Shown here in pieces: positions 12,601 to 25,591 of a stretch of 64,000 nucleotides of DNA. The position numbers were made by a program, and so were the translations under genes. This DNA comes from Floccularia luteovirens (lineage: Eukaryota; Basidiomycota; Agaricomycetes; Agaricales; Squamanitaceae). Below the pieces are notes generated by a model. That model made no database searches. It was not told where the DNA came from and saw nothing but the letters and a program-made list of their open reading frames with translations. The DNA is taken from positions 124,001-188,000 of the forward strand of contig VSJF01000012.1 of NCBI GenBank assembly GCA_009739215.1, read 5' to 3'. How positions within the stretch are numbered: position 1 is the first letter of the stretch; every line of letters starts with the position of its first letter.

Positions 12601-14059
12601 CATCTTGAATATGCATCTCGGGACGGCTCGTCACAAGCACCCGGACAGGGAATGGGATCTTGGGTAGCTCTTGCATGAATAAATATAAGAGTCGTACCAC
12701 TTCCTTTTGGGCCGCATCGGTACATTCATCTAAAGCATCCAGGACGAGTGTGATTGGGCGATGAGATGGACGTACACCCCTCAATGGTTTGATGATAAGA
12801 TCCTCTAGATCCACTTGAAGTTGTTCGCCTTGTTTCCCCCTCCGAGTGTACTCTCGAGCTGCTGCAGTGATGTGAGGGTAAAGATCCTTCTGGTTGCGTG
12901 CCAATTGGTAGGCAATTGTTCTCAGGACGTGTGTCGTCGTATTCAATTTGTCGGAACCACGAACGAAGAAAAATGATGCTCCAAGAGCATCTGCCTTCTC
13001 CAATCTGTGAGCCATTTCAAATGCTATGGTAGATTTGCCGGTTCCAGCACCACCACTAATGACATATATGAAAGAGTGGCCCTGACTCGAATCAGATCGG
13101 AGGGTCCATCCTTCAAGCTCTTCGATTAATGCGGTTCTGGTACCTGGTAATGTACCCGCTGTTGTCGGATTCAAGCCTGAGGTGTATCCAGCGTTCACAG
13201 GTGCGAGCTTTTCTAGCGCACTTTCGTCGACTGTAAGGTAGACGATGAGTATACACTCACGAAAATTGGAAGGGGGAAACATACGCTCATGCTGTTGTTT
13301 GCGTTTTATAACCTGTGACACAACGTCAGCAAAGTAGTCCAATTACAGGTAAAAAGAAAGATTTATACGTCAATATCTTTCACAACGCCATTGATCAACA
13401 TCTCAATAGTGATTCCATTTTGAATCTGCATTTGTGTCATTGCGGAACACTCAATAGGGGTCAACTATATAAATACCTGGAATTTCCTAGTTGCATCTTC
13501 AACACCCGCTTGGATTTTCGATAATGTACCCGAATTTTTCTTGCTTAATAGTAACCCGAGGAACCCTTTCTCAAGATTGTTTGCATCGTTGGCCAGATCT
13601 CTCAGATCCCTATGATTATCAGGTTATAAATCAAGCAACTGTTAAACAACACAACGACTGACTTCTCTAGCGTAACGACCCTCTGCTTCAACTCGGGGGA
13701 GGTGACTAGACGGGTCCGTGTCAAGTTATCGTCATTAGCCCCCACAATAGACTCGGCCTTTTGCCTCGTCTCCTCGATGATCAACATGAGTGTTCTTATA
13801 TTGTTCGCCACGTCTTCCCGTGTTTCATCATTTCCTCTGGCAACCTGATCAACGAGATCGTTCAATCTGCATGACGATGTGAAAGTAACATCATTCATGA
13901 ACGCACCAAAATTATGTCAATGAGTGTAGAAAGTGCTGAGACAGCACTTGATAAGCCCGGAATAGGGACCAAGTCGAGTGGGTCTTTTATAGTATCTAGA
14001 ATTTGCTTTGTCCCAGTCAGAATATCATTGATGCGTTGATCTGTTTTGGACGGAGACAT
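9690..14059 (-). CDS. NLR-3: complete NACHT-WD40 STAND protein, type A N-terminus
   Basis: Exons on the minus strand are read as 14059-13907, 13844-13663, 13609-13477, 13425-13369, 13312-13285, 13230-11654 and 11582-9690, all phases consistent, about 1340 aa. The exon lengths 153, 182, 133, 57 and 28 are identical to those of NLR-2, which supports the model. The N-terminal helical domain has a VPIPGL motif. NACHT shows GGAGTGKST, LVLDALDEC and VLVTSRPEMH. The NACHT C-half is type 1 (LLKRNICELEDV). The WD40 exon belongs with NLR-4 in a distinct subgroup (IRGHFLGTITFSPDGQKI, tail WVHQPYPNRLAQWGNYY). The function is as for NLR-2 by family. No frame break is seen. Confidence 0.88.
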
Positions 14060-15024
14060 GGCTAGATTATTGGAGGGTTATCTTAGCCCCAATGAACAGG
14101 TTGGCTACGACGTACATATCGATGAAAAAACGTCCCAAAAGCGGAACCAGTATGAGGAAATTAAGAAAGCCAACGCACACAGCACATTGTCTGCACGAGT
14201 TCTTTAAGTACCCCTGATTTCAAGTTGTTCTTGGAACACGCTTTCTGGGGTTCAGGGGGGTACGTTGGCAACTGTAGTTTCGGGCCGGTCGCTTGTCGGT
14301 AGATCAAATGGAGAGACAGGGTGAATGTGAGAATGACATGAAATTGCACCTACACAGTGTGACACAGTTTTAGTACACCTTCTGCAATGAGCTGCTGTTT
14401 CTTGTCCTTTGGCGTAAAGGGTTCGGCATAAGTTAAAACACCCAAAGGACCAGCATAGAAGAAATGTGGTTTAAGACATTATTCGCTTCATACCCTCGGC
14501 CTGTCCTCTGTTCTCCCTTCTACATGTCACAAATGTAAAGGTACAACTTGATGCATCTGTAGATCTTTGTCCCTTCAGCCTAGAACAGTAACATGGCACA
14601 CATTGAGATGGTCAGAGACCGTAGAACATTATGCAAATCGAGAATAAATGAGACACTACGGTCAGCCTGACCTTCATTAATGAAAACTATAGAAAATCAA
14701 GCAAGGTTATGTGATGAACGTACCAAACCTGTAGCAGTTTTCTTGGGTCTGAGTTTGTGGACTTCAATTTTGAATGAGTAATTTCTAATTTTTAATTTTT
14801 AATTTTAGTTTTATATTACTGAATTCTTTCACTTTGAAGATCACATATGTATATATTTATATAATAAGCAGTTTGACTCGCAAAGTGATTTAGAACAGTC
14901 TATTCCCCGAGGGTGATATCAACCAAAAAGGATACCAGAGAGCCCATTGAGATTACAGTATAGAAACGATAATATCCGAGGTGCGTACTACATGTAAATA
15001 TACATTAACCTAAGAACTTTTTGT
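14060..15024. other. Intergenic region between NLR-3 and NLR-4
   Basis: About 960 bases, AT-rich near 14760-14880, contain the NLR-3 promoter side and the NLR-4 3' flank. A short period-7 repeat of taatttt occurs at about 14785-14807. No gene is recognised. Confidence 0.4.
14785..14807. repeat. Short AT-rich tandem repeat, period 7
   Basis: The unit taatttt is repeated about three times. It is a simple low-complexity repeat in the NLR-3/NLR-4 spacer. Confidence 0.5.
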
Positions 15025-18000
15025 CTACTCTACAGAACTTTCCTCAATGCGAAATATATCTAACTGGCCAGAATCTCTACCTACAGCATAATAATTGCCC
15101 CACCGAGCAAGGCGGTTTGGATATGGCTGATGTACCCAACACAGCCTCTTTCCATCTCGTTCGCGTATAATCCATCCATCCTTGTGGAAATGCTCCCGCA
15201 GTTGTAGTTCCGATTCCCATTTATATTGCTTGAGATTGACCAGTTCCCCTTCTCCCCATTTGAATATTGCTTGATGCGTGTCAGATTTCACATATAACAT
15301 CGTGTTGTCATGCGAAAACTCCACTTGCCAAAGTTTGCCAGTATTACTGAGTGTTAGGTATTTTGCGAGTTCGCCTGTCACTGCATCGAATACACCCAGG
15401 CCTCGGGTGAAATTGGGACCATATGCTGCACCCGCAACCCAATGTCCGTCGGACGACCAAGCAATTCTATCATCGTTATCGTTCGCAGTAGATATGCTCC
15501 GGATCAAAGTAGGTTCATTTGTCGTGATGTCCCAGATGCAAGTCTTTCCATTTGCAGCAACTGCTATCTTGTGAGAGTCAGGGGAAAACGTAATTGTACC
15601 GACAAAATGTCCCCGGATAAAGCATATAGACGACCCAGATTGAAGAGACCAGATACTAAATGCATCTCGGGACACGGCTGCTACACGGAGTCCTGTCTGA
15701 GGAGACAGTAATGAAATGGATGGGCGAGTCGTGTCTTACATGTTCTGGTGATATCGATAGAGAGGTGATTTGTGGTTTTGGCGAAAGCACAACAGACAAG
15801 TCCCACATCTCGACCGTGTTATGTGACGTCAGAAGGCGGCGATCATCTGGGGAGATTGATGCGGTGTGGAGAAAGTAACCTTGGAAGCAACCAAGTGAAT
15901 GCCAGGATTTCGTATCAAATAAATGAATTTTATTAAGAGTAGAAGAGGCAAGGATGTTTTCGTTGTGGGACAAAGCAATCCCAATGATGTGAGACTTGCC
16001 ATTGACGGTGACACTCGATTCCAGTTTGACTTTCGAGGTGCAATCCCCAGACTGCAAGTCCCACAAATAAATCGAACTGTCTAAACCACAAAATGCGATC
16101 TGTGTGTTATCGTAAAGGAACACAGCCGCATACACATGGAATTGTACGGGCATCTCCCTTAGAATCCTTCCATTGTCGCACGAGATGTCCCAAGCTCGGA
16201 GGGTTCCTTTGTCCGTCCTGTCTACAGCGCGTCTGGCATCTTTGGATATTGCTTCCAGAGTCTCCATTGTGGGAATCGTTGTCGTCTTGTTTAACACCTT
16301 GCCTACCACAATATCCCACACATGTGCTCCACCTTGTTTAGCTCCAGTAACTAGCCGTTTGCCATCTTGACTCCACGCTATAGCATATACTTCGCAAGTA
16401 CTCCTTTGAACCCGTTGAACATGAATTTGGGCGCCAGATGTGGCATTCCAGACACGAATCGTCCCGTCAATCGAGCCAGAAGCGAGAAATTGACTATCAG
16501 GTGCCCAAGTAACACATCGTACACCTCTACTATGGCCCACTAATGTTCTCGTCGGCAATCTAATACTAGCGTCCCATATGCCCACATTGCCATTTGGTAG
16601 CCCGCAAGTGATTAAACTCCCATCAGGGGAAAGCATGGCACGACAGTCGATCGAACGGATTGGAATTGTGTGGAGACGAGCACCCCATGTCAAGTCTCGG
16701 GCCGTCATTGACTGTATGATAGCATTATTGTTCGGTGCCACGTTGTAGCATGCGGTGAGAGTACACGATGGTGCTAGTCGAAATACAGATATATAAAGGT
16801 GTTCGGGACACGCATTGATAGGCGTATAATATTGCAGAACTAGGCGGTGCGTGTCATCGATTAATTGCAGGATTTCATTTCTATCTCTGCACTGTATGTT
16901 CGCCTTACCCCAGTATTTTAGTTACTCTCGTACATTGTGAATAAATCAAAACACGTACCTCACACCATGCAAGCGCCCAAAGTAGAGCAGGGACAGCCAC
17001 CTCAAGTCGATCCATGTAACTCAGCACCTCCACCCAAACGAGTAGCTTTGTTCTAGAGAAATTTGTCACTGCGTCCAAGATATTCTGATCCGGATCATTA
17101 CATTGCGACAGGTGTGTAGCCCAATGAACACACGAATACTGTAAGCTTGGGCTAATGTATCGTTTGACGGCATCGTCCAGACCAGTTATATCCGATTTCA
17201 TTATCTTCACATCATCTAATTTGCAAATATTCCTCTTCAGTAGTGGTGTCATCACTTTCAGACAGGCTAATGCAAGGCGGCGGTGGTGCATGGATGGGTT
17301 TATGTAAAATGTAGGGTCATTGCAGCGTGCGTTATTGGTGAGGAACTGCGGGAAGCTCGCATGCAGGACCCGCACATCCCCATCGTCGTTCTCCGGCATT
17401 ATAATCACCGAACCAAGCCTCCGCAATATGTGTTTGACATAATTCACGTGCACACCAACTAGGTCTTGTAACACTCTGGCTGGTACATGGTCTTGTAGCA
17501 ATGCAAGCCCACCTAGAACGAATCGAATGTAATTTTCCATGTCAAGAAACTCGAGCGTGTTGCCAAGGGCTCGCCGCAACACCGCAATATACAGTTGGTC
17601 GAGGTTAACAAGGTTGAACGCCGCACCTGATGGGTTATTAGATAGTAGAGAATCGAGAATCTCAACTGCAAGGTCTTGATTCCTATCCAAAAAACTGACT
17701 ACCGTGGCAGCATATATAAACAGCCCGGCTGCGCGCGTCGTAAGATCTTCAATGACACTAGGACGGGAATTATACATGTCCTTGTAGCGTTTGTGTGCAT
17801 GAAGTCGCGTTTCCAGGAACAGTTTGACGTCTGCGTCGACAGTAACCCTTGGGATTTCGTGTAACTTGAGTGGCTTCGAAACTCTACGTATATCCTCGTC
17901 GTCAAGAGCATCTTGGATATGCATCTCAGGACGACTCGTCACGAGGACCCGTACAGGAAATGGAATTTTTGGTAGTTGTTGCATAAACAGATAAAGTAGT

Positions 18001-19362
18001 CGAACCACCTCCTTTTGGGCTGCATCGGTACACTCATCCAAAGCGTCTAGGACAAGTGTGATTGGACGATGAGATGGGTGTACATTCCTCAATGGTTTGA
18101 TGATCAGATCCTCCAGATCCACTTGCAGTTGTTCGCCCTGTTTTCCCCTCCGAGTGTACCCTCGAGCTGCTGCTGTTATGTGAGGGTAAAGATCCTTCTG
18201 GTTGCGTGCCAATTGGTATGCGATTGTTCTCAGGATGTGTGTCGTTGTGTTCAACTTTTCAGCACCACGAACGAAGAAGAAAGAGGCTCCAAGTGCACCT
18301 GCCTCCTCTAATCTGTGAGCCATCTCAAAAGCAATGGTGGATTTGCCAGTTCCAGCTCCTCCGCTGATGACGTATATGAAAGAGTTGTCCTGGGCTGAGT
18401 CAGATCTGAGGGTCCATTCTGTAAGGTCTTGGAGCAGTGCCGTTCTGGTGCCTTGTAATGTACCAGATGTTGTCGGGTTCAAGCTCGAGGTGTACCCAGC
18501 ATTGACGGGCGTGAGTTTTTCCAGTGCATTTTCATCGACTGAAAAGTTAGTAATGAGGGGTATTCATGACAATTAGACAAGAAACATACACTCTTGTTGC
18601 TGCCTACGTTTTATGACCTGTAACATAATATCAACAGGGCAGTCAAGCGACAATTTTAGGGCAATCATACTTCAATATCATTCACAATGCCATTGATCAA
18701 CATTTCAACAGTGATTCCATTCCGAATCTGTGATTTGTGTCATTGCGGAACACTCGGTTAGGGCCAACTATATACATACCTGGAATTTCCTAGTTGCATC
18801 TTCAATACCCGTTTGGATGTTCAATAATGTACCCGCATTCTTAGTGCTTAGTAGTAGCCCAAGGAATCCTTTCTCAAGGTTACTTGCTTCATTGGCCAGA
18901 TCTTTCAGATCCCTGTGATTATCAGGTTATAAATCAGGCAATTGTTAGTAACATAACGACCGACCTCTCCAGCGTAACAACCCTCTCCTTCAACTCAGGC
19001 GAGGTTACTAGACGGGTCCGTGTCAAGTTATCATCATCAGCCCCCACAATAGACTCAGCCTTTTGCCTCGTCTCCTCAATGATTAACATGAGTGTTCTTA
19101 TATTGTTCACCAAGTCCTCTCGTGTTTCGTGATTTCCTCTAGCAACCTGATCAACGAGATCGTTCAACCTGCATGAAGATAAAAAAAGTAATATTATTTA
19201 TGAACGCACCAAAATGACATCAATGAGTGTAGAGAGTGCTGAGACAGCACTTGATAAGCCTGGAATAGGGACCAAGCCGAGTGGGTCTTTCATAGTATCT
19301 AGAATCTGCTTTGTCCCAGTCAGAGCATCATTGATCTGCTGACCCCTTTTAGATGGAGACAT
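15025..19362 (-). CDS. NLR-4: NACHT-WD40 STAND protein, type A N-terminus, with one frame break in the WD40 exon
   Basis: The gene begins at ATG 19362-19360 with the same seven-exon layout as NLR-3. It has an N-terminal helical domain with VPIPGL, then NACHT (GGAGTGKST, LVLDALDEC) spanning about 18540-16960, then the WD40 exon from about 16900. The WD40 frame is open from the exon start to about 15690. There an extra base, relative to all paralogues, shifts it: the blade that should read SSD-G-RVAAVSRD breaks after SSDRTP, and the proper frame resumes to the stop at 15025. If the base is real, the protein loses its last five blades. If it is a sequence error, the product is about 1340 aa. The type 1 NACHT C-half and WD40 subgroup match NLR-3, its closest relative. 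Confidence 0.75.
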
Positions 19363-20302
19363 TATTGACAATTCCTAGATTGTAATTTTTGGTTGGACAA
19401 GGAGTACGATTGGTGTCAGTGAACGAATGTGAGGTCAACATGAGTGATCCACATGTACCGTGTACAGTCTTCTGCGTGTCTGATTATGCAAGGTGTAAGC
19501 GCCCGCAAAGCCCGGTACCGTCAAAGGCCAAATGGAGCCAGCACATGTCCAAGGTTCCCACCGGTCAACTGTTAATGTGCCTTCAGAGATGAAACCGAAT
19601 GATTGACATTTTTTATTCCATTTGAAGGGTCATGTTGACTTAAAAAAAGAGAGCCTAGTCTTAGAGCACGAAGTATTGCAGTGTTGGTGTCACATGATAG
19701 CTAGTCTATTGTCTCTGCAATGGTAGTACCACTATGACCGTGCATCATGATAACCTCGTACAATTCCCACTTATCGATTCCTAATCTACTATCGCAGCCA
19801 CGGCCCAAATCCATAAGTCTCCATGATTCGAACTCGTCCTTTGCAGGTTGTCCATTTGGTTCTGGCTTCCTGAACTGTGGGAGGTCTGAGCAATCTTGTT
19901 GGACCTAGCGATCCTTTGTATCTCCCGGTAACCATTATGTAGAACGTGGACTGTTCATTCTTCGTCAACATACATATGTCCCCCAATTTAGACTTGGTTC
20001 CTTTTGTTGTGATTACAACATCACCTGCTGCAGAACAGTATGCGCCCAGAAAAGCTGCTGCTTCCTCGCTCGGGTCCAAGGCAGTCACCGGAGTACGATG
20101 AAGTGCACCTATTCATAATGAGTAATATGACATTAATTTATCTAGTCACCTTGTGTACACACATCAGCACTCTTGTAAAGTATAGTTCTAACTTTGCAGT
20201 TATAATTGATGGTTCACGTTGTGAAGTTGGGAATTTGGTGGATGAGTTGTAATACATAGGTGCAATATCGAGTGATACAGGATGATGAATATATACAATT
20301 AT
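19363..20302. other. Intergenic region between NLR-4 and NLR-5
   Basis: About 940 bases. A minus-strand open frame of 99 codons at 19789-20088 has no recognisable domain and no splice context. Otherwise only flanking sequence is seen. Confidence 0.4.
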
Positions 20303-23300
20303 CTATGAGCTCTCAACCGCGTTTACAGAATTCGAACTTTCTTCTATGTGTAAAATATCCAATCGGCCCGAATCTTGACCCACAGCATAATAGTTGCCCC
20401 ATCGCGAGAGGCGTCTTGGATATGGCTGCTGTACCCAACATAATCTCTTTCCACTGCGCTCACATATAATCCATCCATCACTGTGGAATTTCACTCTCCT
20501 TTCAAGTTCCGTTTCCCACCCGTGCCCCTCGACGTCGACTTGCCCCCCTTCCTTCCACCTGAATATCATTTCATCATTACCACATTGTACATATAACAGA
20601 GTGTTGTCATGCGAAAACTCCACATTCCAAAGCACCTCCCGATTGCTGAGGACCAGATATTTTACAAGTTCGCCTGTCGCTGCATCGAACACACCTAGTC
20701 CTCGAGTAATTTTATCGGGGCCATATGCTGCACCAGCAATCCAATGGCCATCGGGGGACCATGTGATTTTATCACTATTACTGTTTGCAGTTGGTATGCT
20801 CCGTGCCAGAGTAGGATGAGTGGTCGTGATATCCCATATGCTAATCTTGCAACGTTCGCCAACCGCAACCCTCCGTGTATCGGGTGAAATCGAAGCGATA
20901 CCGGCGAAATGACCTTGAATAGTGCAGAACAGTGATGCAGATTGGAGAAGCCAGATGTTGAGTGTCCCGCGAGACACAGCCGCTACAAGTTTACCATCCA
21001 GGGAGATGGATACGGAATCTATAGCTGACTCGTGTTTTACAATTGGTAGAGTGGTTTTCGTGATACGTGGTTTTGGTGAAAGCACGGAAGACAAGTCCAA
21101 CATCCTGATTGTGGTATATGATGTCACGAGACGGCGATCATCAGGAGAGAATGATGCGGTGAGATAAAAGGAGCCCTGGAACGAACCAAGTAAATCCCAG
21201 GATTTCGTGTCGAACAAATGGATCAGATCTCCAGTTGACGAGGCTAGAATGTTCCTGTTGTGGGATAGAGCGATACTTTCGATGAACTGGTCCTCCTTCA
21301 GGATTCTAGATTCCGGCCTCGCTCTGGGAGCGCACTCGTCCGATTCCAAGTCCCAGACCTGAATAGCCTGATCTTCCCCACAGAAGGCAACTTGTTTGTC
21401 GTTGTGCAGAAACACAGCTGAATATACGTAGAATTTCACGGGCAACTCCTTCAGAATCCTGCCCTTGTCGCATTCGATGTCCCAAACCCGAAGTTTTTTC
21501 TCGTGTATATGGTCTACTGCACGTCTAGCATCCTTGGATGTGATCATCACCGTCTCTACTGCAGGAATCGTTACCCTCCTCTTCAGCTCCTTACCAACCA
21601 CAATGTCCCACACCTGTACCCCACCTGGCCTAGCCCCAGTAACGAGCTGCCTTCCGTCTTGACGCCATGCTATAGCATACACTTTGCAATTTCTACTTTG
21701 CACGTCTTGAACATGTACTTGAGCACCAGACGTAGCATTCCACACACGAATTGTCCCATCGGCAGAACCAGAGGCAAGTGACTGCCCGTCGGGAGACCAC
21801 GCAACACATAACACACCTTCGGTATGTCGCGCTAATGTCCTCTTCGGTAATCCGATGCTGGAATCCCATATGCGCACCCTCCCACTCGATGACCCGCAGG
21901 CAATTAAGCTCCCATCGGGGGAAAGCATTGCACGACAGTGGGTGGAATGCACCGGAATTGTGTGGAGACAAGCGCCCCATGCTTGATCTCGAGGTGTCAA
22001 TGCTTTTATACTGAGGTGGTTGTCGTTAGGCTTTTTGGGCTGCGTTATGGAGACACATGACGGTGCCAGTAAAAGTGCAGAGACATAGAGATGTTCGGGA
22101 CAGTCGTTGATTGGCGTGAAACATTGCAGAACTATGCGGTGTGTATCGTCGATCAATTGAAGCACTTCATGTTTCTCCTCATCCTGCATTTTCGCCTTCG
22201 CAAATTTTAGTTCCTCCTTTATCTACCTATCAATCAAAACACGTACCTCACACCACGAGTACGCTGCGAGCAAAGCTGGAACAGCAACTTCAAGCCGGTC
22301 CATGTAACTCAGCACCTCCACCCATACCAGTAGCTTTGTTCTCACAAACTCCGTCACTGCGGTCAAGATATTTTGATCTGGGTTATTGCATTGTGACAGA
22401 TGGGTAGCCCAGTGAACACATGAATATTGTAGGCCGGAGGGAATATATCGCTTGACGGAACCATCCAAATCAGGCATGTCGGATTTCATTATCATCACGT
22501 CTTCCAGCTCACAAATGTTTCTTTTCAGCAGTGGTGTCATTATACCCAGACAGGTTGATGCGATGCGGTGGTGATGTATGGACCGGTCAACGTAGAATGC
22601 GGGGTCCTTACAGCGCTTGTCATCGATGAGGAACTGCGGGAAGCTTGCATGCAGTATGCGCACTTCGTCATCATCTTTCTCCGGTATTATAATCACCGAA
22701 CCAAGCCTCCGTAATATGTGCTTGACATAGTTCACATGCACATCGACTAGGTCTTGCAACACCCTAGCTGGCACATGGTCTTGAAGCAAGGCAAGCCCAC
22801 CCAGCACGTTTCGAATGCGATTTTCCATGTCAGGAATCTCGAGATTGTTGCCAAGTGCCCGTTGTAATACAGTAATATATAACTGGTCAAGATTGACAAG
22901 GTTGAACGCTACACCTGATGGTGTGTTAGAAAGGAGGGAATCGAGAATCTCGACAGCAAGGTCTTTGTTCCGATCCAGAAAGCTGACAACGGTAGCGGCG
23001 TATATGAACAAGCCAGCTGAATGTTTTGTAAGATCTTCAATGACAGAGGGACGTGCATCACATATGTCCTTATAATGCTTGGGTACCTGCAGTCTTGTTT
23101 CTAGGAACAGTTTGATATCTGCGTCGACAGTAACCCTTGGAATCTCGTGTAACTTGATTGGTTTTGACACTTTGCGGATATCGTTGTCATCGAGCGCATC
23201 TTGGATATGCATCTCAGGACGACTCGTCACAAGCACCCGTACAGGAAATGGAATTTTTGGTAGTTGTTGCATAAACAGATAAAGTAGTCGAACCACCTCC

Positions 23301-24570
23301 TTTTGGGCCACATCGGTACATTCATCCAATGCATCCAAAACGAGCGTGATTGGTCTATGTGATGGGTGTACGTTCCTCAATGGTTTGATTATGAGGTCCT
23401 CGAGATCCACTTGAAGTTGTTCGCCCTGTTTCCCCCCCTGAGCGTACTCTCGAGCTGCTGCTGTTATGTGAGCGTAGAGATCCTTCTGTTTGCGTGCCAA
23501 CTGGTAGGCGATTGTTCTCAGGACATGTGTTGTCGTATTCAGCTTGTCGGCACCACGAACGAAGAAAAAAGAGGCTCCGAGGGCCCCTGCCTTCTCCAAT
23601 CTCTGGGCCATCTCAAAAGCAATGGTGGATTTGCCGGTTCCAGCACCGCCGCTAATGACATATATGAAAGAATTGCCCTGATTAGAATCAGATCGGAGGG
23701 TCCATTCTTCGAGCTCTTCGATGAGTGCGATCCTAGTACCCGGCAATGTACCTGCTGTTGTCGGATTCAGGGCCGAGGTGTACCCACCATTGACGGGTGC
23801 AAGTCTTTCCAGAGCTCTTTCATCTTCTGTAGGGTGATTTATAATGGGCATATCCATTGTTGTCACGACCAAAAAGAAGGCTCACCATCATGCATTTGAG
23901 TATTTACGATCCCATTGACAAGGAGTTCGATAGTTATCTCGCCCTCGATCTGTATAACATAAGTAGGTTATACGACAACGAGTGCAATGATACATACAGA
24001 AAACTTTTTAGTCGCATCTTCAATTCCAATCCTAATATTTGATAACATGTCTGCATTTCTTTTGCTTAGCAGAAAACCACGGAAGGACCCTTCTTGAAGT
24101 TCTTCCGCTGTATTGATTAGGTCTTCCAGATCACTGCATCCGCCAATGAAATGAGTAAAGCAAATGCCATTTATCTCGACAGACCTTTTGAGAGTTGATA
24201 CCCTCTTCTCTAATTCTGGCGAAGTCACCAGCCGGCGTCGTGTTCTAACATCTGTTTCAGCCACATAACTAGCTTGTTCCAACGTCCTCTCTATAACTGA
24301 CGCAAGGTCTGCTATTTTCTTTACTAAATCTCTTCGTGTTTCTTTATTCCCCCTCACTCTCTGGTTAATAAGGTCAATAAGCACATCAACTAAAATAGTG
24401 AAATGTTGAAAACTCACTAGCATCACGTCGATCAGAGTGGATAGCACAGAAGCAGCAGCTGGGAGTCCTGGGATGGGGCATAAGCCTATTAAATCCTTTG
24501 ATATATCCAGAATCTGTTTTGCTCCAGTCAGGATAGCATCAATTCTACGATCTGCTTTGGATGGAGACAT
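20303..24570 (-). CDS. NLR-5: complete NACHT-WD40 STAND protein, type B N-terminus
   Basis: Exons are read as 24570-24418, 24360-24185, 24133-23998, 23949-23886, 23826-22247 and 22195-20303, with consistent phases and about 1333 aa. The N-terminus is type B (MSPSKADRRIDAILTGAKQI, PIPGLPAAASVL). It lacks the separate 28-nt exon of type A genes. NACHT has GGAGTGKST, LVLDALDEC and LVTSRPEMH. The C-half is type 1. The WD40 exon has about 12 blades and the tail DILHIEESS. Introns 1 (57 nt) and 2 (51 nt) are multiples of three without stops, so reading straight through gives a longer open N-terminal exon; this leaves the true N-terminal structure open. The region 22076-23117 is almost identical to NLR-6. 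No frame break is seen. Confidence 0.87.
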
Positions 24571-25591
24571 TTGACACAGTCTTTAACGTTTGAGAATGAT
24601 AGTCAACTAGTTTTGGTAGTGATGGGCATGGTAGAGCTGGAAGTACTGTATCGATGGATAAACTGTTTGACTCTGTTGGGGATGAGGTACAATGGGCGTT
24701 TTTGACAGCCGCACCACCGCCTTCACATGTCAATGTTTCAACTTTGACATGAGGCTGATAATCAGGGGCAGTCCAAGACGCGCGAATGTGGACTAACAAG
24801 TATTGACTGTAGGAAAAGAAGTTTATGAGTAGCTCTTTCTCCGCTGCAGATTCCAACAAATTGACTTAGTGATCGTTATTTCGTCTGAGAGTACTGAGTA
24901 GTGCAGGTCGACAGACACCTTTATCCATAACGAGTCACTCGTTGAATGTTTGCTTTAGTTGTCCGAATCCGAATCGAATGAAATTGTATTGTCAATGTAA
25001 TCGTATATCAATGAGGTTAGAAAATGACGTGAACATGCATTTCCATGAATGAAGGTACTCACAACATACGTAGATACCGTAGTAAGTACGGAGGAAATGC
25101 TGTAAATTTAATCCAACTCATAAAAATTCATCGCGTTGTGTCGCGTCACGAGATATGTAACAGTTTCGATAACATTTATTTTCTCGTTCTTGTTCCCGCT
25201 ACTTTCAAATTGCAAGTTATATCCATGTTAATGGAGGAGCTCTCGCCTGATCATCGTACAATTAAGGTCATGCACTACATTAACACATATTGAAGGCAGT
25301 CCAAAACAGTAATTCCTGTATTCGGCTCCCCTGACTTTCACTGCTTGGTTGAGGGTGGCAGTTTTTTTTTATCAGTCTCATTTTTTCATCTCAAATACTA
25401 ATTCAACATTTCTTCCAACTCATGTACAGTGCTTAGCCTAGTAAGAACACATCATGCACTTCATACAGTCCTTAGGTAGTCTAGTGTAATTTCCAAGTGA
25501 CGATTGGACTTAAGAACCAATGTTCATGCTGCAAAGTTTTATGAGAGAGACTTTGTATTATCGAGTGATATCATTGACATATACGATTAAT
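24571..25591. other. Intergenic region between NLR-5 and NLR-6
   Basis: About 1 kb without a recognised gene. The segment near 24978-25020 (aaattgtattgtcaatgtaa and following) resembles 39788-39830 upstream of NLR-8. This suggests the upstream flanks were duplicated together with the genes. The small frame at 25045-25293 has no known features. Confidence 0.4.

Noticed and set aside
19795..19870. Possible tRNA on the minus strand because of a gattcgaac motif
   Set aside because: The bases flanking the motif do not pair into a T stem and no acceptor or anticodon stem can be drawn.
19789..20088. Minus-strand frame of 99 codons between NLR-4 and NLR-5 as a gene
   Set aside because: No recognisable motif, no paralogue at the other spacers and no intron structure, although genes here usually have introns.
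23366..23899. Long open frames antisense to the NACHT exons (also 33342-33785, 9847-10563)
   Set aside because: They recur at the same positions in all paralogues as mirror frames of the conserved NACHT or WD40 coding sequence and have no independent features.
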